From Hyphomicrobiales bacterium (lineage in GTDB: Bacteria; Pseudomonadota; Alphaproteobacteria; Rhizobiales; Rhizobiaceae), in assembly GCA_900468285.1 (NCBI GenBank), contig UBTF01000001.1, positions 124,001 through 188,000 on the forward strand: a stretch of 64,000 bases of DNA, written 5' to 3'. The number at the start of each line of letters is the position of its first letter. Positions within the stretch are counted from its first letter, which is position 1. The notes beneath the pieces were generated by a model. It was not told where the DNA came from, did not search any database, and saw only the letters and a list, made by a program, of their open reading frames with translations. The position numbers were made by a program, and so were the translations under genes. This document shows, one piece after another, positions 1-7,201 of this stretch.

Positions 1-405
1 ATTGCGCGCCATTACCGCGAAGCCCCTGTCAACGCCATTTGGGAAGGCTCCGGCAACGTCATGGCGCTGGATGTGCTGCGCGTGCTACAGCGCGGCAAGG
101 ATCTGTTCGATCTGGTTTTCGAAACGCTGGAACGGGATCTCGGTCCATCCGGCAAAAAGACCACTGAAGTGCTGCGCGCGGCCATCGCACTGTGCGAACG
201 CGACGAAGGGGCTGCCCGTCTGCTTGTCGAACAGTTCGCGCTTGCCGCCGCCGCCGCAGAACTCTGCCGCATCGGTGCGGGCCGCATCGCAGACGCCTTT
301 CTCGAAACCCGCCTGGCAGGCGGCTGGCGCCACACCTATGGTATGCTCGATAGCCGCTTCGACCCGACCTACATCATAGACTTGCTGTATCCGCCTGTGG
401 CGTAA
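1..405 (+). CDS. Acyl-CoA dehydrogenase, AidB/isovaleryl type (C-terminal fragment)
   Basis: The reading frame is open from base 1, so only the last 134 residues are present. They begin with the segment IARHYREAPVNAIWEGSGNV, the typical lead-in to the C-terminal helical domain of AidB-like acyl-CoA dehydrogenases. The remainder is a helical bundle ending in a short hydrophobic tail. These FAD enzymes oxidise acyl-CoA substrates or, in the AidB branch, belong to the alkylation response; the fragment cannot separate the two. A short hairpin with a T run follows directly, so the transcript probably ends here. The substrate is unknown. Confidence 0.8.
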   Translation: MARHYREAPVNAIWEGSGNVMALDVLRVLQRGKDLFDLVFETLERDLGPSGKKTTEVLRAAIALCERDEGAARLLVEQFALAAAAAELCRIGAGRIADAFLETRLAGGWRHTYGMLDSRFDPTYIIDLLYPPVA

Positions 406-408
406 TGG

Positions 409-429
409 TAGAAATCCGTTTCTATTTTT
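409..429 (+). terminator. Rho-independent terminator after acyl-CoA dehydrogenase
   Basis: A perfect 6-bp stem (TAGAAA / TTTCTA) with a TCCG tetraloop is followed by five T. It starts three bases after the stop codon. The stem is short and AT-rich, so termination may be partial. Confidence 0.5.
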
Positions 430-506
430 CGCAGCACCATATGAATCAGGAAGACTTTCTCTTAAATAGTAAGACAGGTTTTGAGCAATTCGGAGAGTGA
501 CCTCGC

Positions 507-749
507 ATGAAGACCGTTACTATAATCGTGCGTGCCTTTTGGGATGAAGAAGCAGGTGTCTGGGTCGCCTCGAGTCACGATATCGATGGCCTGTCTGTTG
601 AAGCCGAAACCGTGGAGCTGCTTGAAAAAAAGGCCTTGGCCGCGATTGCAGATCTGATCGAACTCAATGGTGTTGATTCCGATCTCCCAGAAATTCCCAT
701 TCACTTCATGGCTGAACATCTGGCAAAAATTCCAAACCCGGCATTCTAA
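507..749 (+). CDS. hicB: HicB-like antitoxin (DUF1902)
   Basis: The 80-residue protein opens with a strand-rich segment (MKTVTIIVRAFWDEEAGVWV) followed by a D-I-D-G-L-S-V-E-A-E core, as in DUF1902/HicB antitoxins. These adopt a partial RNase H-like fold that binds the HicA toxin. I see no C-terminal DNA-binding domain, so it is the short form. A GGAGAG ribosome-binding site lies upstream of the ATG. The gene sits 5 bases before hicA, so the antitoxin is encoded first, the reverse of the classical hicAB order. Identity as a TA antitoxin is inferred from family and neighbour. Confidence 0.75.
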   Translation: MKTVTIIVRAFWDEEAGVWVASSHDIDGLSVEAETVELLEKKALAAIADLIELNGVDSDLPEIPIHFMAEHLAKIPNPAF

Positions 750-754
750 GCACC

Positions 755-949
755 ATGGCTGGCTTTCTGCGAGAGTTGAAATTCCTTTTGACAGAAGCTG
801 GATGCTATTTTGTCAGGGCAGGCAAGGGTGATCATGAAATTTGGTTCAGCCCTTTGACAAACAGGCACTTCACGATCGACCATGGCACCAAGTCCCGCCA
901 CACTGCCAATGAGACGCTAAAGCAAGCGGGCCTTCCAAAAGCATTCTGA
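755..949 (+). CDS. hicA: HicA-like toxin, mRNA interferase family
   Basis: This 64-residue protein has the compact alpha-beta layout of HicA double-stranded-RNA-binding-like toxins, which cleave mRNA. The key motif is GKGDHEIW, in which the histidine matches the catalytic His of the family. The hydrophobic N-terminal helix (FLRELKFLLTEAGC) and the C-terminal stretch HTANETLKQAGL, which continues into the final helix, also fit. The start lies 5 bases after hicB, so the two are probably translated from one mRNA. The pair lies between an acyl-CoA dehydrogenase and a TetR gene that might otherwise be adjacent, which is consistent with insertion of the module; that is inference. Confidence 0.75.
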   Translation: MAGFLRELKFLLTEAGCYFVRAGKGDHEIWFSPLTNRHFTIDHGTKSRHTANETLKQAGLPKAF

Positions 950-1013
950 TGGATGCGACAATTTCATCCACAGCTACCTTCGCGTCATCGCGGTGCCCCG
1001 CATTGCTCGGAAA

Positions 1014-1029
1014 TTAACCCTTTGCTAAC
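1014..1029. promoter_or_regulatory. CtrA-like site (one mismatch) before TetR gene
   Basis: The sequence TTAA-CCCTTTG-CTAAC matches the CtrA consensus TTAA-N7-TTAAC at 8 of 9 fixed positions. It lies 38 bases before the TetR start. A match of this quality can occur by chance. Confidence 0.25.
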
Positions 1030-1066
1030 TCCTTTGGTCACGTCACCACTTGGAGAATCGCCTGAT

Positions 1067-1720
1067 ATGCTGGCCATCGATGGCAATGTTGCCCTGACTG
1101 CGTCATCGACGCCGGAAAAGCGCGTCAAGGATCGCGCCGCCACCGAAAAGGCCATCTTCGCAGCGGCCAAAAGCCTGTTGGCGGAAGAGGGGTTTCAGGG
1201 CTTCGGCATCAATGCCGTGGCGCGCAGGGCCGGGTGCGACAAGCAACTGATCTATCGCTATTTCGGCGGTCTGGAGGGTCTGGTCGCAGCCATCGGCGCG
1301 GATCTCGGTTCGTGGGTCAAGGAGCGCATTCCCGAGGATACGGGCGGCATGTTTCTGCTCACCTACGGCGATCTGATGGAGCGTCTTGCGATCTATTACA
1401 TCGAGGCGCTGCGCAGCGATCCGCTGGTGTGCAAGATCATTGCCTGGGAAGTGTCGGAGAACACGCCGCAGGTCAAGCAATTGGCCGATGCCAGGGCAAA
1501 GGCGCTTGCCAAGTGGCTGGATCGAATGCGCGGATCGCTACAAGCACCGAAAAACGTCGATACCGCCGCCGTCAATGCCGTCATCTTCGCCGCCATCCAG
1601 CATCTTGTCATCGCGGGGGCCACCAATGGCCAGTTTGCCGGCGTTGCGCTTAAAAACGAGAAGGATTGGGACAAGATTGCAACGGCGGTGAAGCGAATCG
1701 TGCGCGGCGTTTACGGCTGA
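1067..1720 (+). CDS. TetR/AcrR family transcriptional regulator
   Basis: A 217-residue protein with an N-terminal TetR helix-turn-helix at about residues 24-70: an AAKSLLAEEGFQGFGINAVA helix pair followed by RRAGCDKQLIYRYFGG, the recognition helix and the usual tyrosine-phenylalanine end. The remainder is a helical ligand-binding domain that I cannot assign. The frame is open upstream to 953, but the ATG at 1067 has GGAG upstream and gives the usual TetR length, so I take it as the start. The target could be the acyl-CoA dehydrogenase upstream, the genes downstream or itself. AT-rich palindromes on both sides are candidate operators. Confidence 0.85.
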   Translation: MLAIDGNVALTASSTPEKRVKDRAATEKAIFAAAKSLLAEEGFQGFGINAVARRAGCDKQLIYRYFGGLEGLVAAIGADLGSWVKERIPEDTGGMFLLTYGDLMERLAIYYIEALRSDPLVCKIIAWEVSENTPQVKQLADARAKALAKWLDRMRGSLQAPKNVDTAAVNAVIFAAIQHLVIAGATNGQFAGVALKNEKDWDKIATAVKRIVRGVYG

Positions 1721-1724
1721 TCAA

Positions 1725-1750
1725 TTAATATTAGAAAATACGAATATTAA
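1725..1750. repeat. AT-rich inverted repeat downstream of TetR gene
   Basis: Perfect 8-bp arms TTAATATT and AATATTAA are separated by 10 bases. There is no T run on either side, so it does not look like a terminator. It could be an operator, but no experimental link is visible. Confidence 0.4.
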
Positions 1751-1872
1751 GGGAGCCAACCGGCGCCCGTGGCGTTCTGCGCCTTACACAATGACTTTTC
1801 CACAGCCCTAGGGCATTCGTTAACCATAACAGCAAGTTCCGTTTGCCCAGGAGGACGGCCGGGATCATTGTG

Positions 1873-1888
1873 TTAAGAAATTGTTAAC
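1873..1888. promoter_or_regulatory. CtrA-like binding box, perfect consensus
   Basis: TTAA-GAAATTG-TTAAC is an exact match to the CtrA consensus TTAA-N7-TTAAC known from alphaproteobacteria. It lies 33 bases before the GTG of the small coupled gene at 1922, close enough to overlap its promoter. CtrA is the essential cell-cycle response regulator of this group. Occupancy is inferred. Confidence 0.5.
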
Positions 1889-1921
1889 CATGCGTCTGTG
1901 GACGTGTGAAAAGGAACCGCC

Positions 1922-2083
1922 GTGACCCGCTGGATATCCTTGATCGTCATGATGACGTTCTTCGCAATGTTGCCGTTGGACATCGATGCGCCAACGGTCA
2001 ATCTGTGCCTCATGGCCTGCCTGCGCTGGGCTGTTCTGGCTGCCGTTCCCGCTGCCAGCTTTCAACGGGAGCAGGTCGCATGA
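1922..2083 (+). CDS. Small hydrophobic protein, 53 aa, coupled to DUF6105 gene
   Basis: A GTG-initiated frame of 53 codons preceded by an AAGGAA ribosome-binding site. It encodes MTRWISLIVMMTFFAMLPLD and continues to a second apolar stretch (LCLMACLRWAVLAAVPAA). It ends at TGA within ATGA, overlapping the ATG of the next gene by 4 bases, a typical sign of translational coupling. It is probably a small membrane protein or a signal-peptide-like exported peptide. I do not recognise a family. The start behind a good ribosome-binding site and the overlap are the main support. Confidence 0.5.
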   Translation: MTRWISLIVMMTFFAMLPLDIDAPTVNLCLMACLRWAVLAAVPAASFQREQVA

Positions 2084-2409
2084 AGTGGTTTCTCATCCTC
2101 TGGGCAGGCCCGATTGTTCTTCTCGGCAGCTGGTATAGCCTGTCCTACAACGACATGAGCTTCGGCATTTTCATGCTCACCAGGCAGGCGCATGACCTCG
2201 TTTTCCAGATCTATGGAAATGTGCTCGGCATTCCGCCAGAGACTATCCCGCCGCTGGTTGCCCGTGCGATTGTGGTGGATAGCCTCATCGTGTTCGCACT
2301 CATCGGCTTTCGCAAGCGCAAGTCGCTTGTCGCCTGGTGGCGCGGCAATCAGTCTTCGAAGACACCTGGTACTCTGCCAAGCGCGGAAAGCCTGTCCAGA
2401 GCTCCCTGA
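2080..2409 (+). CDS. DUF6105 family small membrane protein
   Basis: A 109-residue protein with an N-terminal transmembrane segment ([19 protein letters not shown]), then [10 protein letters not shown], a middle helix, and a second apolar segment near residues 67-82 followed by a basic RKRK stretch. I recall the pattern as DUF6105, a rhizobial family of unknown function. The ATG overlaps the stop of the 53-aa gene upstream. Its 3' end runs 61 bases into the oppositely oriented ruvX gene. The C-terminal tail past about residue 95 is therefore constrained by ruvX coding. Confidence 0.65.
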   Translation: MKWFLILWAGPIVLLGSWYSLSYNDMSFGIFMLTRQAHDLVFQIYGNVLGIPPETIPPLVARAIVVDSLIVFALIGFRKRKSLVAWWRGNQSSKTPGTLPSAESLSRAP

Positions 2410-2840
2410 AGAATGAAACTGGCGGCGGCGGAATCAATCCGCTCTGCCCGCTTGGCACGAGACACATCCATTTCCAGAAGCGCGCGTTCGGCGGCAACAG
2501 TTGAAAGCCGCTCGTCCCAGTAGACGAAAGGCAGATCGGTCTTTTCGCTCATGGCCCGCACGAAAGCCCGTGTTGCCTGCACGCGCGGCCCGGAGGAACC
2601 GTCCATATTCATGGGCAGACCGATGATGAAGGCCGCTACTTTTTCCTTCTGGGCAAATTCCAGCAGAACCTGCGCATCCTGTGTGAATTTCACACGCTTG
2701 ATGACGGGGCGAGGGGTCGCGAAGCGTCTCGATAGATCGGACATGGCAAGGCCGATCGTCTTGGTGCCGAGGTCCAGCCCTGCAATGGCCTGTCCGGCCT
2801 GAAGAAAAGCTGGAAGTTCTTCGATCGTCAGCGTCGCCAT
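2349..2840 (-). CDS. ruvX: Holliday junction resolvase-like protein RuvX/YqgF
   Basis: The 163-residue protein carries the RNase H-like YqgF fold: [15 protein letters not shown] (first acidic residue), [16 protein letters not shown], and [13 protein letters not shown], with a final acidic segment [14 protein letters not shown]. Family members act in 16S rRNA 5' maturation or, as RuvX, in Holliday junction cleavage. I chose the ATG at 2840 because the family starts near MATLTIEEL; the 20 upstream codons are unlike it. The 3' end overlaps the convergent DUF6105 gene by 61 bases. Confidence 0.9.
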   Translation of the reverse strand: MATLTIEELPAFLQAGQAIAGLDLGTKTIGLAMSDLSRRFATPRPVIKRVKFTQDAQVLLEFAQKEKVAAFIIGLPMNMDGSSGPRVQATRAFVRAMSEKTDLPFVYWDERLSTVAAERALLEMDVSRAKRAERIDSAAASFILQGALDRLSALGRVPGVFED

Positions 2841-2850
2841 GGGTCTTGTC

Positions 2851-3153
2851 TCAGCGTTTGCGAACAAATTCCGTGCGCAGCACGAGGCCCTTGATGGCAT
2901 CGTGGCGGCAATCGATTTCTTCGGGATTGTCTGTCAGGCGAATGGATTTTATGACGGTGCCCTGCTTCAGGGTCGTTCCAGCGCCCTTGACCTTCAAGTC
3001 CTTGATCAGCGTTACCGAATCGCCGTCCACAAGCAGCGTGCCGCTGGCGTCGCGCACTTCATTTGCCTTTGCGGCCTGGGCTGCAACTTCCGATGCGGGG
3101 CGCCATTCACCCGTGGCTTCGTCATACACATATTCGTCGTCATCTGTTGCCAT
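2851..3153 (-). CDS. PhnA-domain protein lacking the zinc ribbon
   Basis: Residues about 38-100 match the C-terminal PhnA/YjdM domain: a [20 protein letters not shown] core followed by [13 protein letters not shown] and [12 protein letters not shown]. Full-length PhnA proteins have an N-terminal zinc ribbon with two Cys pairs. Here the N-terminus is short and acidic ([14 protein letters not shown]), and the only cysteine in the protein is near residue 80. The name alkylphosphonate utilisation protein is historical, and the molecular role is unknown. It lies 10 bases upstream of ruvX on the same strand, so the two probably share a transcript. Confidence 0.75.
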   Translation of the reverse strand: MATDDDEYVYDEATGEWRPASEVAAQAAKANEVRDASGTLLVDGDSVTLIKDLKVKGAGTTLKQGTVIKSIRLTDNPEEIDCRHDAIKGLVLRTEFVRKR

Positions 3154-3236
3154 GGTGCTGTGTCCAAATATTTGAGGCTGCCGGTTGTCTGGCCCGTCCT
3201 ATGTCATAATATATCTTCAATACAAAGGAGAACTTC

Positions 3237-3941
3237 ATGAAACTTACCTGGCTTGGCCATTCCGCGTTTCGGCTTGAAACCGGCAAGGCAAAAATCCTCA
3301 TCGACCCGTTTTTCACCGGAAATCCCGGCTTTGCCGGTCAGGATGCCAAGGACGCCGCCAGCGGCATTACCCACATTCTTCTCACCCATGGTCACGGCGA
3401 CCATGTGGGCGATACCATCCAGCTGGCAAAAGACACTGGCGCAACAGTTCTGGCCAATGCCGATCTCGCGGCATGGCTCGGCTCCAAGGGCGTTTCGAAG
3501 CTGGAAATGGGCAATACCGGCGGCACGGTCACCTTTGATGGCTTTTCGGCCACCTTCACCAACGCACTTCATTCCTCCGCCCAGATTACCGAAGACGGCG
3601 TTTCCCACGCGCTTGGCAATGCCAATGGCCTGATGCTGCATTTCGAGGATGGCCCGACCGTTTTCCATATGGGCGATACCGATATCTTCTCGGACATGGC
3701 TCTCATCAATGAGCTGCACGAGCCCGATATCGGCCTTGTGCCCGTCGGTGATCGCTTCACCATGGGCGGCGCAGTTGCGGCACTGGCCTGCCAGCGTTTC
3801 TTCAAGTTCCGCAATGTCATCCCGTGCCACTATGGCTCGTTCCCGATCATCGAGCAGACGCCGGAAAAATTCGTGAATGGAATGGAAGGCTCTGAAACGC
3901 GCGTCGATACGCCGAGCGTAGGGCAGACACTGTCGTTCTGA
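3237..3941 (+). CDS. UPF0173 metal-dependent hydrolase (metallo-beta-lactamase fold)
   Basis: A 234-residue protein with the UPF0173 start [14 protein letters not shown], the metal-binding motif [11 protein letters not shown] (HxHxDH), a later HMGDTDIF motif carrying the bridging Asp, and CHYGSFP near the C-terminus. The length is typical. A ribosome-binding site AAAGGAG precedes the ATG. The substrate of the family is not established. It stands alone, 70 bases before gatC on the same strand. Confidence 0.9.
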   Translation: MKLTWLGHSAFRLETGKAKILIDPFFTGNPGFAGQDAKDAASGITHILLTHGHGDHVGDTIQLAKDTGATVLANADLAAWLGSKGVSKLEMGNTGGTVTFDGFSATFTNALHSSAQITEDGVSHALGNANGLMLHFEDGPTVFHMGDTDIFSDMALINELHEPDIGLVPVGDRFTMGGAVAALACQRFFKFRNVIPCHYGSFPIIEQTPEKFVNGMEGSETRVDTPSVGQTLSF

Positions 3942-4011
3942 CATTCTACCGTTGCGAAGAACGGACATGGTGATTATAGCGGGTAGGAAAATTCTTGTCC
4001 GGAGTCGCACC

Positions 4012-4299
4012 ATGTCCGTTGATCTAGCCACCGTGAAGCGCGTTGCGCATCTTGCCCGTATTGCCGTCAACGAAGAAGAGGCCAACATCATGCTTGGTCA
4101 GTTGAATGGCATTCTCGGTTTTGTGGAGCAGCTTTCGGAAGTGAATGTCGATGGCGTGGAGCCGATGACGTCAGTCACACCAGTGGCAATGAAGAAGCGC
4201 ACCGACGAGGTGAATGACGGCAACAAGGCCGATACCATCGTCGCCAACGCTCCCTCGACGGACCGCAACTTCTTCCTCGTCCCGAAGGTGGTTGAGTAA
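4012..4299 (+). CDS. gatC: Aspartyl/glutamyl-tRNA amidotransferase subunit C
   Basis: The 95-residue protein matches Gat[20 protein letters not shown] at the start, [16 protein letters not shown] in the middle and a FFLVPKVVE end. GatC bridges GatA and GatB in the transamidation of mischarged Glu-tRNA(Gln) and Asp-tRNA(Asn). The frame opens earlier at 3952, but the family starts at the ATG at 4012. gatA follows after 61 bases. gatB is not next to this pair in the window. Confidence 0.93.
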   Translation: MSVDLATVKRVAHLARIAVNEEEANIMLGQLNGILGFVEQLSEVNVDGVEPMTSVTPVAMKKRTDEVNDGNKADTIVANAPSTDRNFFLVPKVVE

Positions 4300-4360
4300 A
4301 CCCTATCGAAGGTTTCTCCCGCCCGTCCGATCTTAAAATATTTCGAAAGCCGTTGCCGAT

Positions 4361-5842
4361 ATGACCGACCTGACCAGCCTGACCATTGCCGAAGCGCGCG
4401 ATAAGCTTGATGCCAAGGAATTTACGTCTGTTGAACTGACGAATGCCTATCTGTCTGCCATCGATGCCGCCAATGAAAAGCTGAACGCCTATGTGGCAAC
4501 CACGCCTGAAAAGGCGCGCGACATGGCCAAGGCCTCCGACGAAAGACGTGCGGGTGGAAAAGCGGGCGCTCTGGAAGGAATTCCCCTCGGCGTCAAGGAT
4601 CTTTTCGCGGTTCGCGATATCCATACCCAGGCCTGCTCGCATGTTCTTGACGGCTTCAAGCCCACCTATGAATCGACGGTAACCCAGAACCTGTGGGATG
4701 CGGGCGCGGTCATGCTGGGCAAGCTCAACATGGACGAATTCGCCATGGGCTCGTCCAATGAAAGCTCCTATTACGGCCCGGTCGTCAATCCGTGGCGCGC
4801 CAATGGTTCGGACAAGGGCCTCGTGCCCGGCGGCTCATCCGGCGGGTCGGCTGCTGCGGTTGCAGCGCATCTTTGCGCCGGTGCAACCGCCACCGATACC
4901 GGCGGTTCCATCCGTCAGCCCGCGGCCTTTACAGGCACGGTCGGCATCAAGCCAACCTATGGCCGCTGCTCGCGTTGGGGCATTGTCGCCTTTGCTTCCT
5001 CGCTCGATCAGGCTGGTCCAATTGCGCGTGATGTGCGCGATGCCGCTATTCTCCTGAAGTCCATGGCAAGCGTCGACGCCAAGGACACGACATCCGTCGA
5101 TATGCCGGTGCCCGATTACGAACAGGCTATCGGCCAGTCCCTGAAGGGCCTCAAGATCGGTATTCCCAGGGAGTACCGCGTCGACAACATGCCGGAAGAA
5201 ATCGAAAAACTTTGGCAGCAGGGCATTGCATGGCTGAAGGATGCTGGTGCCGAGATTGTCGATATCTCGCTGCCGCACACGAAATACGCTCTGCCAGCCT
5301 ATTACATCGTTGCGCCCGCCGAGGCCTCGTCCAACCTGGCCCGCTACGATGGCGTTCGCTACGGCCTTCGCGTCGACGGCAAGGACATTGCCGACATGTA
5401 CGAGCAGACCCGGGCCGCCGGCTTCGGCTCGGAAGTCAAGCGCCGTATCATGGTCGGCACCTATGTTCTCTCGGCTGGTTATTACGACGCCTATTATCTC
5501 AGAGCGCAGAAGGTCCGCACGCTGATCAAGCGCGACTTCGAGAATGTTTTCCACGAAGGTGTCGATGCCATCCTGGCCCCGATCACGCCATCATCTGCGT
5601 TCGAGATTGGCGACAAGGAACTGGCTGCAGATCCGGTCAAGATGTACCTGCAGGACGTCTTCACCATCACCGTCAACATGGCGGGGCTTCCGGGCCTTTC
5701 GGTTCCAGCAGGTCTGGACGGCAAGGGCCTGCCGCTCGGCCTCCAGCTCATTGGCAAGCCATTTGAGGAAGAGACCCTCTTCAAGACGGCTTACGCAATC
5801 GAGCAGGCAGCGGGCAAGTTCACGCCCGCAAAGTGGTGGTAA
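4361..5842 (+). CDS. gatA: Aspartyl/glutamyl-tRNA amidotransferase subunit A
   Basis: The 493-residue amidase releases ammonia from glutamine for tRNA transamidation. The Ser-cisSer-Lys triad is visible: GVKDLF (Lys), the glycine- and serine-rich [11 protein letters not shown] signature, and [11 protein letters not shown] carrying the nucleophile. The C-terminal [10 protein letters not shown] and [12 protein letters not shown] segments are typical. The length matches the family. It forms an operon with gatC and overlaps the next gene by 10 bases, which suggests coupling to a GNAT acetyltransferase. Confidence 0.97.
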   Translation: MTDLTSLTIAEARDKLDAKEFTSVELTNAYLSAIDAANEKLNAYVATTPEKARDMAKASDERRAGGKAGALEGIPLGVKDLFAVRDIHTQACSHVLDGFKPTYESTVTQNLWDAGAVMLGKLNMDEFAMGSSNESSYYGPVVNPWRANGSDKGLVPGGSSGGSAAAVAAHLCAGATATDTGGSIRQPAAFTGTVGIKPTYGRCSRWGIVAFASSLDQAGPIARDVRDAAILLKSMASVDAKDTTSVDMPVPDYEQAIGQSLKGLKIGIPREYRVDNMPEEIEKLWQQGIAWLKDAGAEIVDISLPHTKYALPAYYIVAPAEASSNLARYDGVRYGLRVDGKDIADMYEQTRAAGFGSEVKRRIMVGTYVLSAGYYDAYYLRAQKVRTLIKRDFENVFHEGVDAILAPITPSSAFEIGDKELAADPVKMYLQDVFTITVNMAGLPGLSVPAGLDGKGLPLGLQLIGKPFEEETLFKTAYAIEQAAGKFTPAKWW

Positions 5843-6324
5843 CCGAAGCTGACATTACCGATTTGAACGAGGGCGATCGCGAAGCGGTCGCCCTTGTGGG
5901 TTTTGCGGCCTGGCAATCCAGCGGTGCCTTTAAGGATACCCACCTCGATCCGGCGGTGATCGAGCGCGTGCGCAAGGCGTTTGAGAGTTTCGCCCTTGAA
6001 GCCTCAGGCGATGTTGCCGTTGTCAAGCTGGACGGCGTGGTGGTCGGTTGGGGTGCCCGCGAAGGTGCGCCCGACTATATCTCCGACATATGGGTGCATC
6101 CCCAATGGCAGGGCCGTGGGATCGGGCGACGTCTGGTCGAGCACTTCGTCGACCGGATGCGCGGGGCTGATATCTCCATCGCAAAGATCGCGACCCATGC
6201 CAGAAACGAGAATGCCATCAAGCTCTATGAACGATGCGGTTTTGAGATCGTCTGGAGTGGCACCAGCTGGTCGGAACACATGCAGATCGAGCTGCCGAAA
6301 GTGCGGCTGGAAAAGGTGCTGTAG
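5833..6324 (+). CDS. GNAT family N-acetyltransferase
   Basis: A 163-residue protein with the acetyl-CoA binding core [19 protein letters not shown] (Q/RxxGxG/A) followed by the [16 protein letters not shown] motif of RimI-like enzymes. The predicted start is a GTG within the end of gatA, giving a 10-base overlap; a second GTG follows immediately. The position behind gatA suggests co-expression. The acyl acceptor is not evident, and protein N-termini, antibiotics or small amines are all possible. Confidence 0.85.
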   Translation: MVVTEADITDLNEGDREAVALVGFAAWQSSGAFKDTHLDPAVIERVRKAFESFALEASGDVAVVKLDGVVVGWGAREGAPDYISDIWVHPQWQGRGIGRRLVEHFVDRMRGADISIAKIATHARNENAIKLYERCGFEIVWSGTSWSEHMQIELPKVRLEKVL

Positions 6325-6910
6325 CGCACCGTCGATTTGCCATTTCCATGTGCTTCTGGCGGTGTTTCTCAGACCATCAAAAATTATTTTCTGCATTTCA
6401 TTCACACCCTGCCGGGCCGGATTAAAATTCACCGGCTTTCTTGAAGCAGCGGATCGCGAGCCGCTTGCGGACAGGAAGCAGACGGGTTCGGTTTTTGGCC
6501 GGAGACAGGACGCGTCAAGGCAGGAGTGCGGACACCGGTATGCGAGACCATTCACGGCTCGGATGCAGGCGGAGGCGCTGTGACGAAGGCAGGGACGGGC
6601 AAGCCGCGATCATTCACGACGCGGCAGGCTCGTCACCCCAACAGGCACGCGAAGGCTGGTTTGGCGGGGCAGCAAAGCAATGACGGAATTGAAGCCACGC
6701 GGATGCGCAGCTACAGACCAAAAACACCAAGAGACCAACCGCCATCCGCGTGTGCTCTCAGATCAACAGCTTGAACACGGGTGGTTTTCCGCCGCGTGAA
6801 TACGTTGTTGTGCGCGCATTCTGGCGCGATTTTTGATATCGAAACTTTTGAAAAACCCAGGCGTTGATGGTATATTCGAAACAGTTCACCAAGCGAAGGG
6901 AGGCGCGACC
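6325..6910. other. 585-base stretch without a recognisable gene
   Basis: Open frames here are short, arginine- and serine-rich, lack ribosome-binding sites and look like chance. I see no tRNA, RNase P, 6S or tmRNA signature and no clear terminator. It may hold promoter and leader sequence for the small gene at 6911, or a decayed gene. Confidence 0.4.
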
Positions 6911-7111
6911 GTGAAATCAACGATCATGTTCAAGGACGACCATTTGGTGCGTCCTGAAACCAGCCGAAAACCGCGCCGTGTCGGTGCAAACGACAATCTG
7001 CGCAGTCTGGAATTCGAGATCGAGGCGCAGGAGAGAGACTGGCGCGCATTGTGTCTTGTCGCCTCTGTCGTTTGCGGATTTGCCGTCATCATCTTCGCAC
7101 CTCTGTGGTAA
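6911..7111 (+). CDS. Small protein with a C-terminal transmembrane segment
   Basis: I select the GTG at 6911 because a strong GGGAGG ribosome-binding site lies 8 bases upstream, whereas the upstream ATG at 6833 has none. The 66-residue product has a polar, basic N-terminal half (RPETSRKPRRVGANDNLRSL) and one apolar helix at the end (LCLVASVVCGFAVIIFAPLW). This predicts a tail-anchored inner-membrane protein. I do not recognise a family. recJ begins 90 bases downstream on the same strand. Confidence 0.6.
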   Translation: MKSTIMFKDDHLVRPETSRKPRRVGANDNLRSLEFEIEAQERDWRALCLVASVVCGFAVIIFAPLW

Positions 7112-7201
7112 GTCAACTCGGGCTGAGATTAACACTTGAAAAAGCCGGTTTCGGCCTTTAGCCCGTATGGGGACAAGCGGGCTGAATGGATAAGCTGAAG
7201 C

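Noticed and set aside
1796-1806. DnaA-box-like TTTTCCACA near a CtrA box
   Set aside because: One mismatch and a single copy. There is no cluster of boxes and no origin-associated gene nearby, so an origin is not supported.
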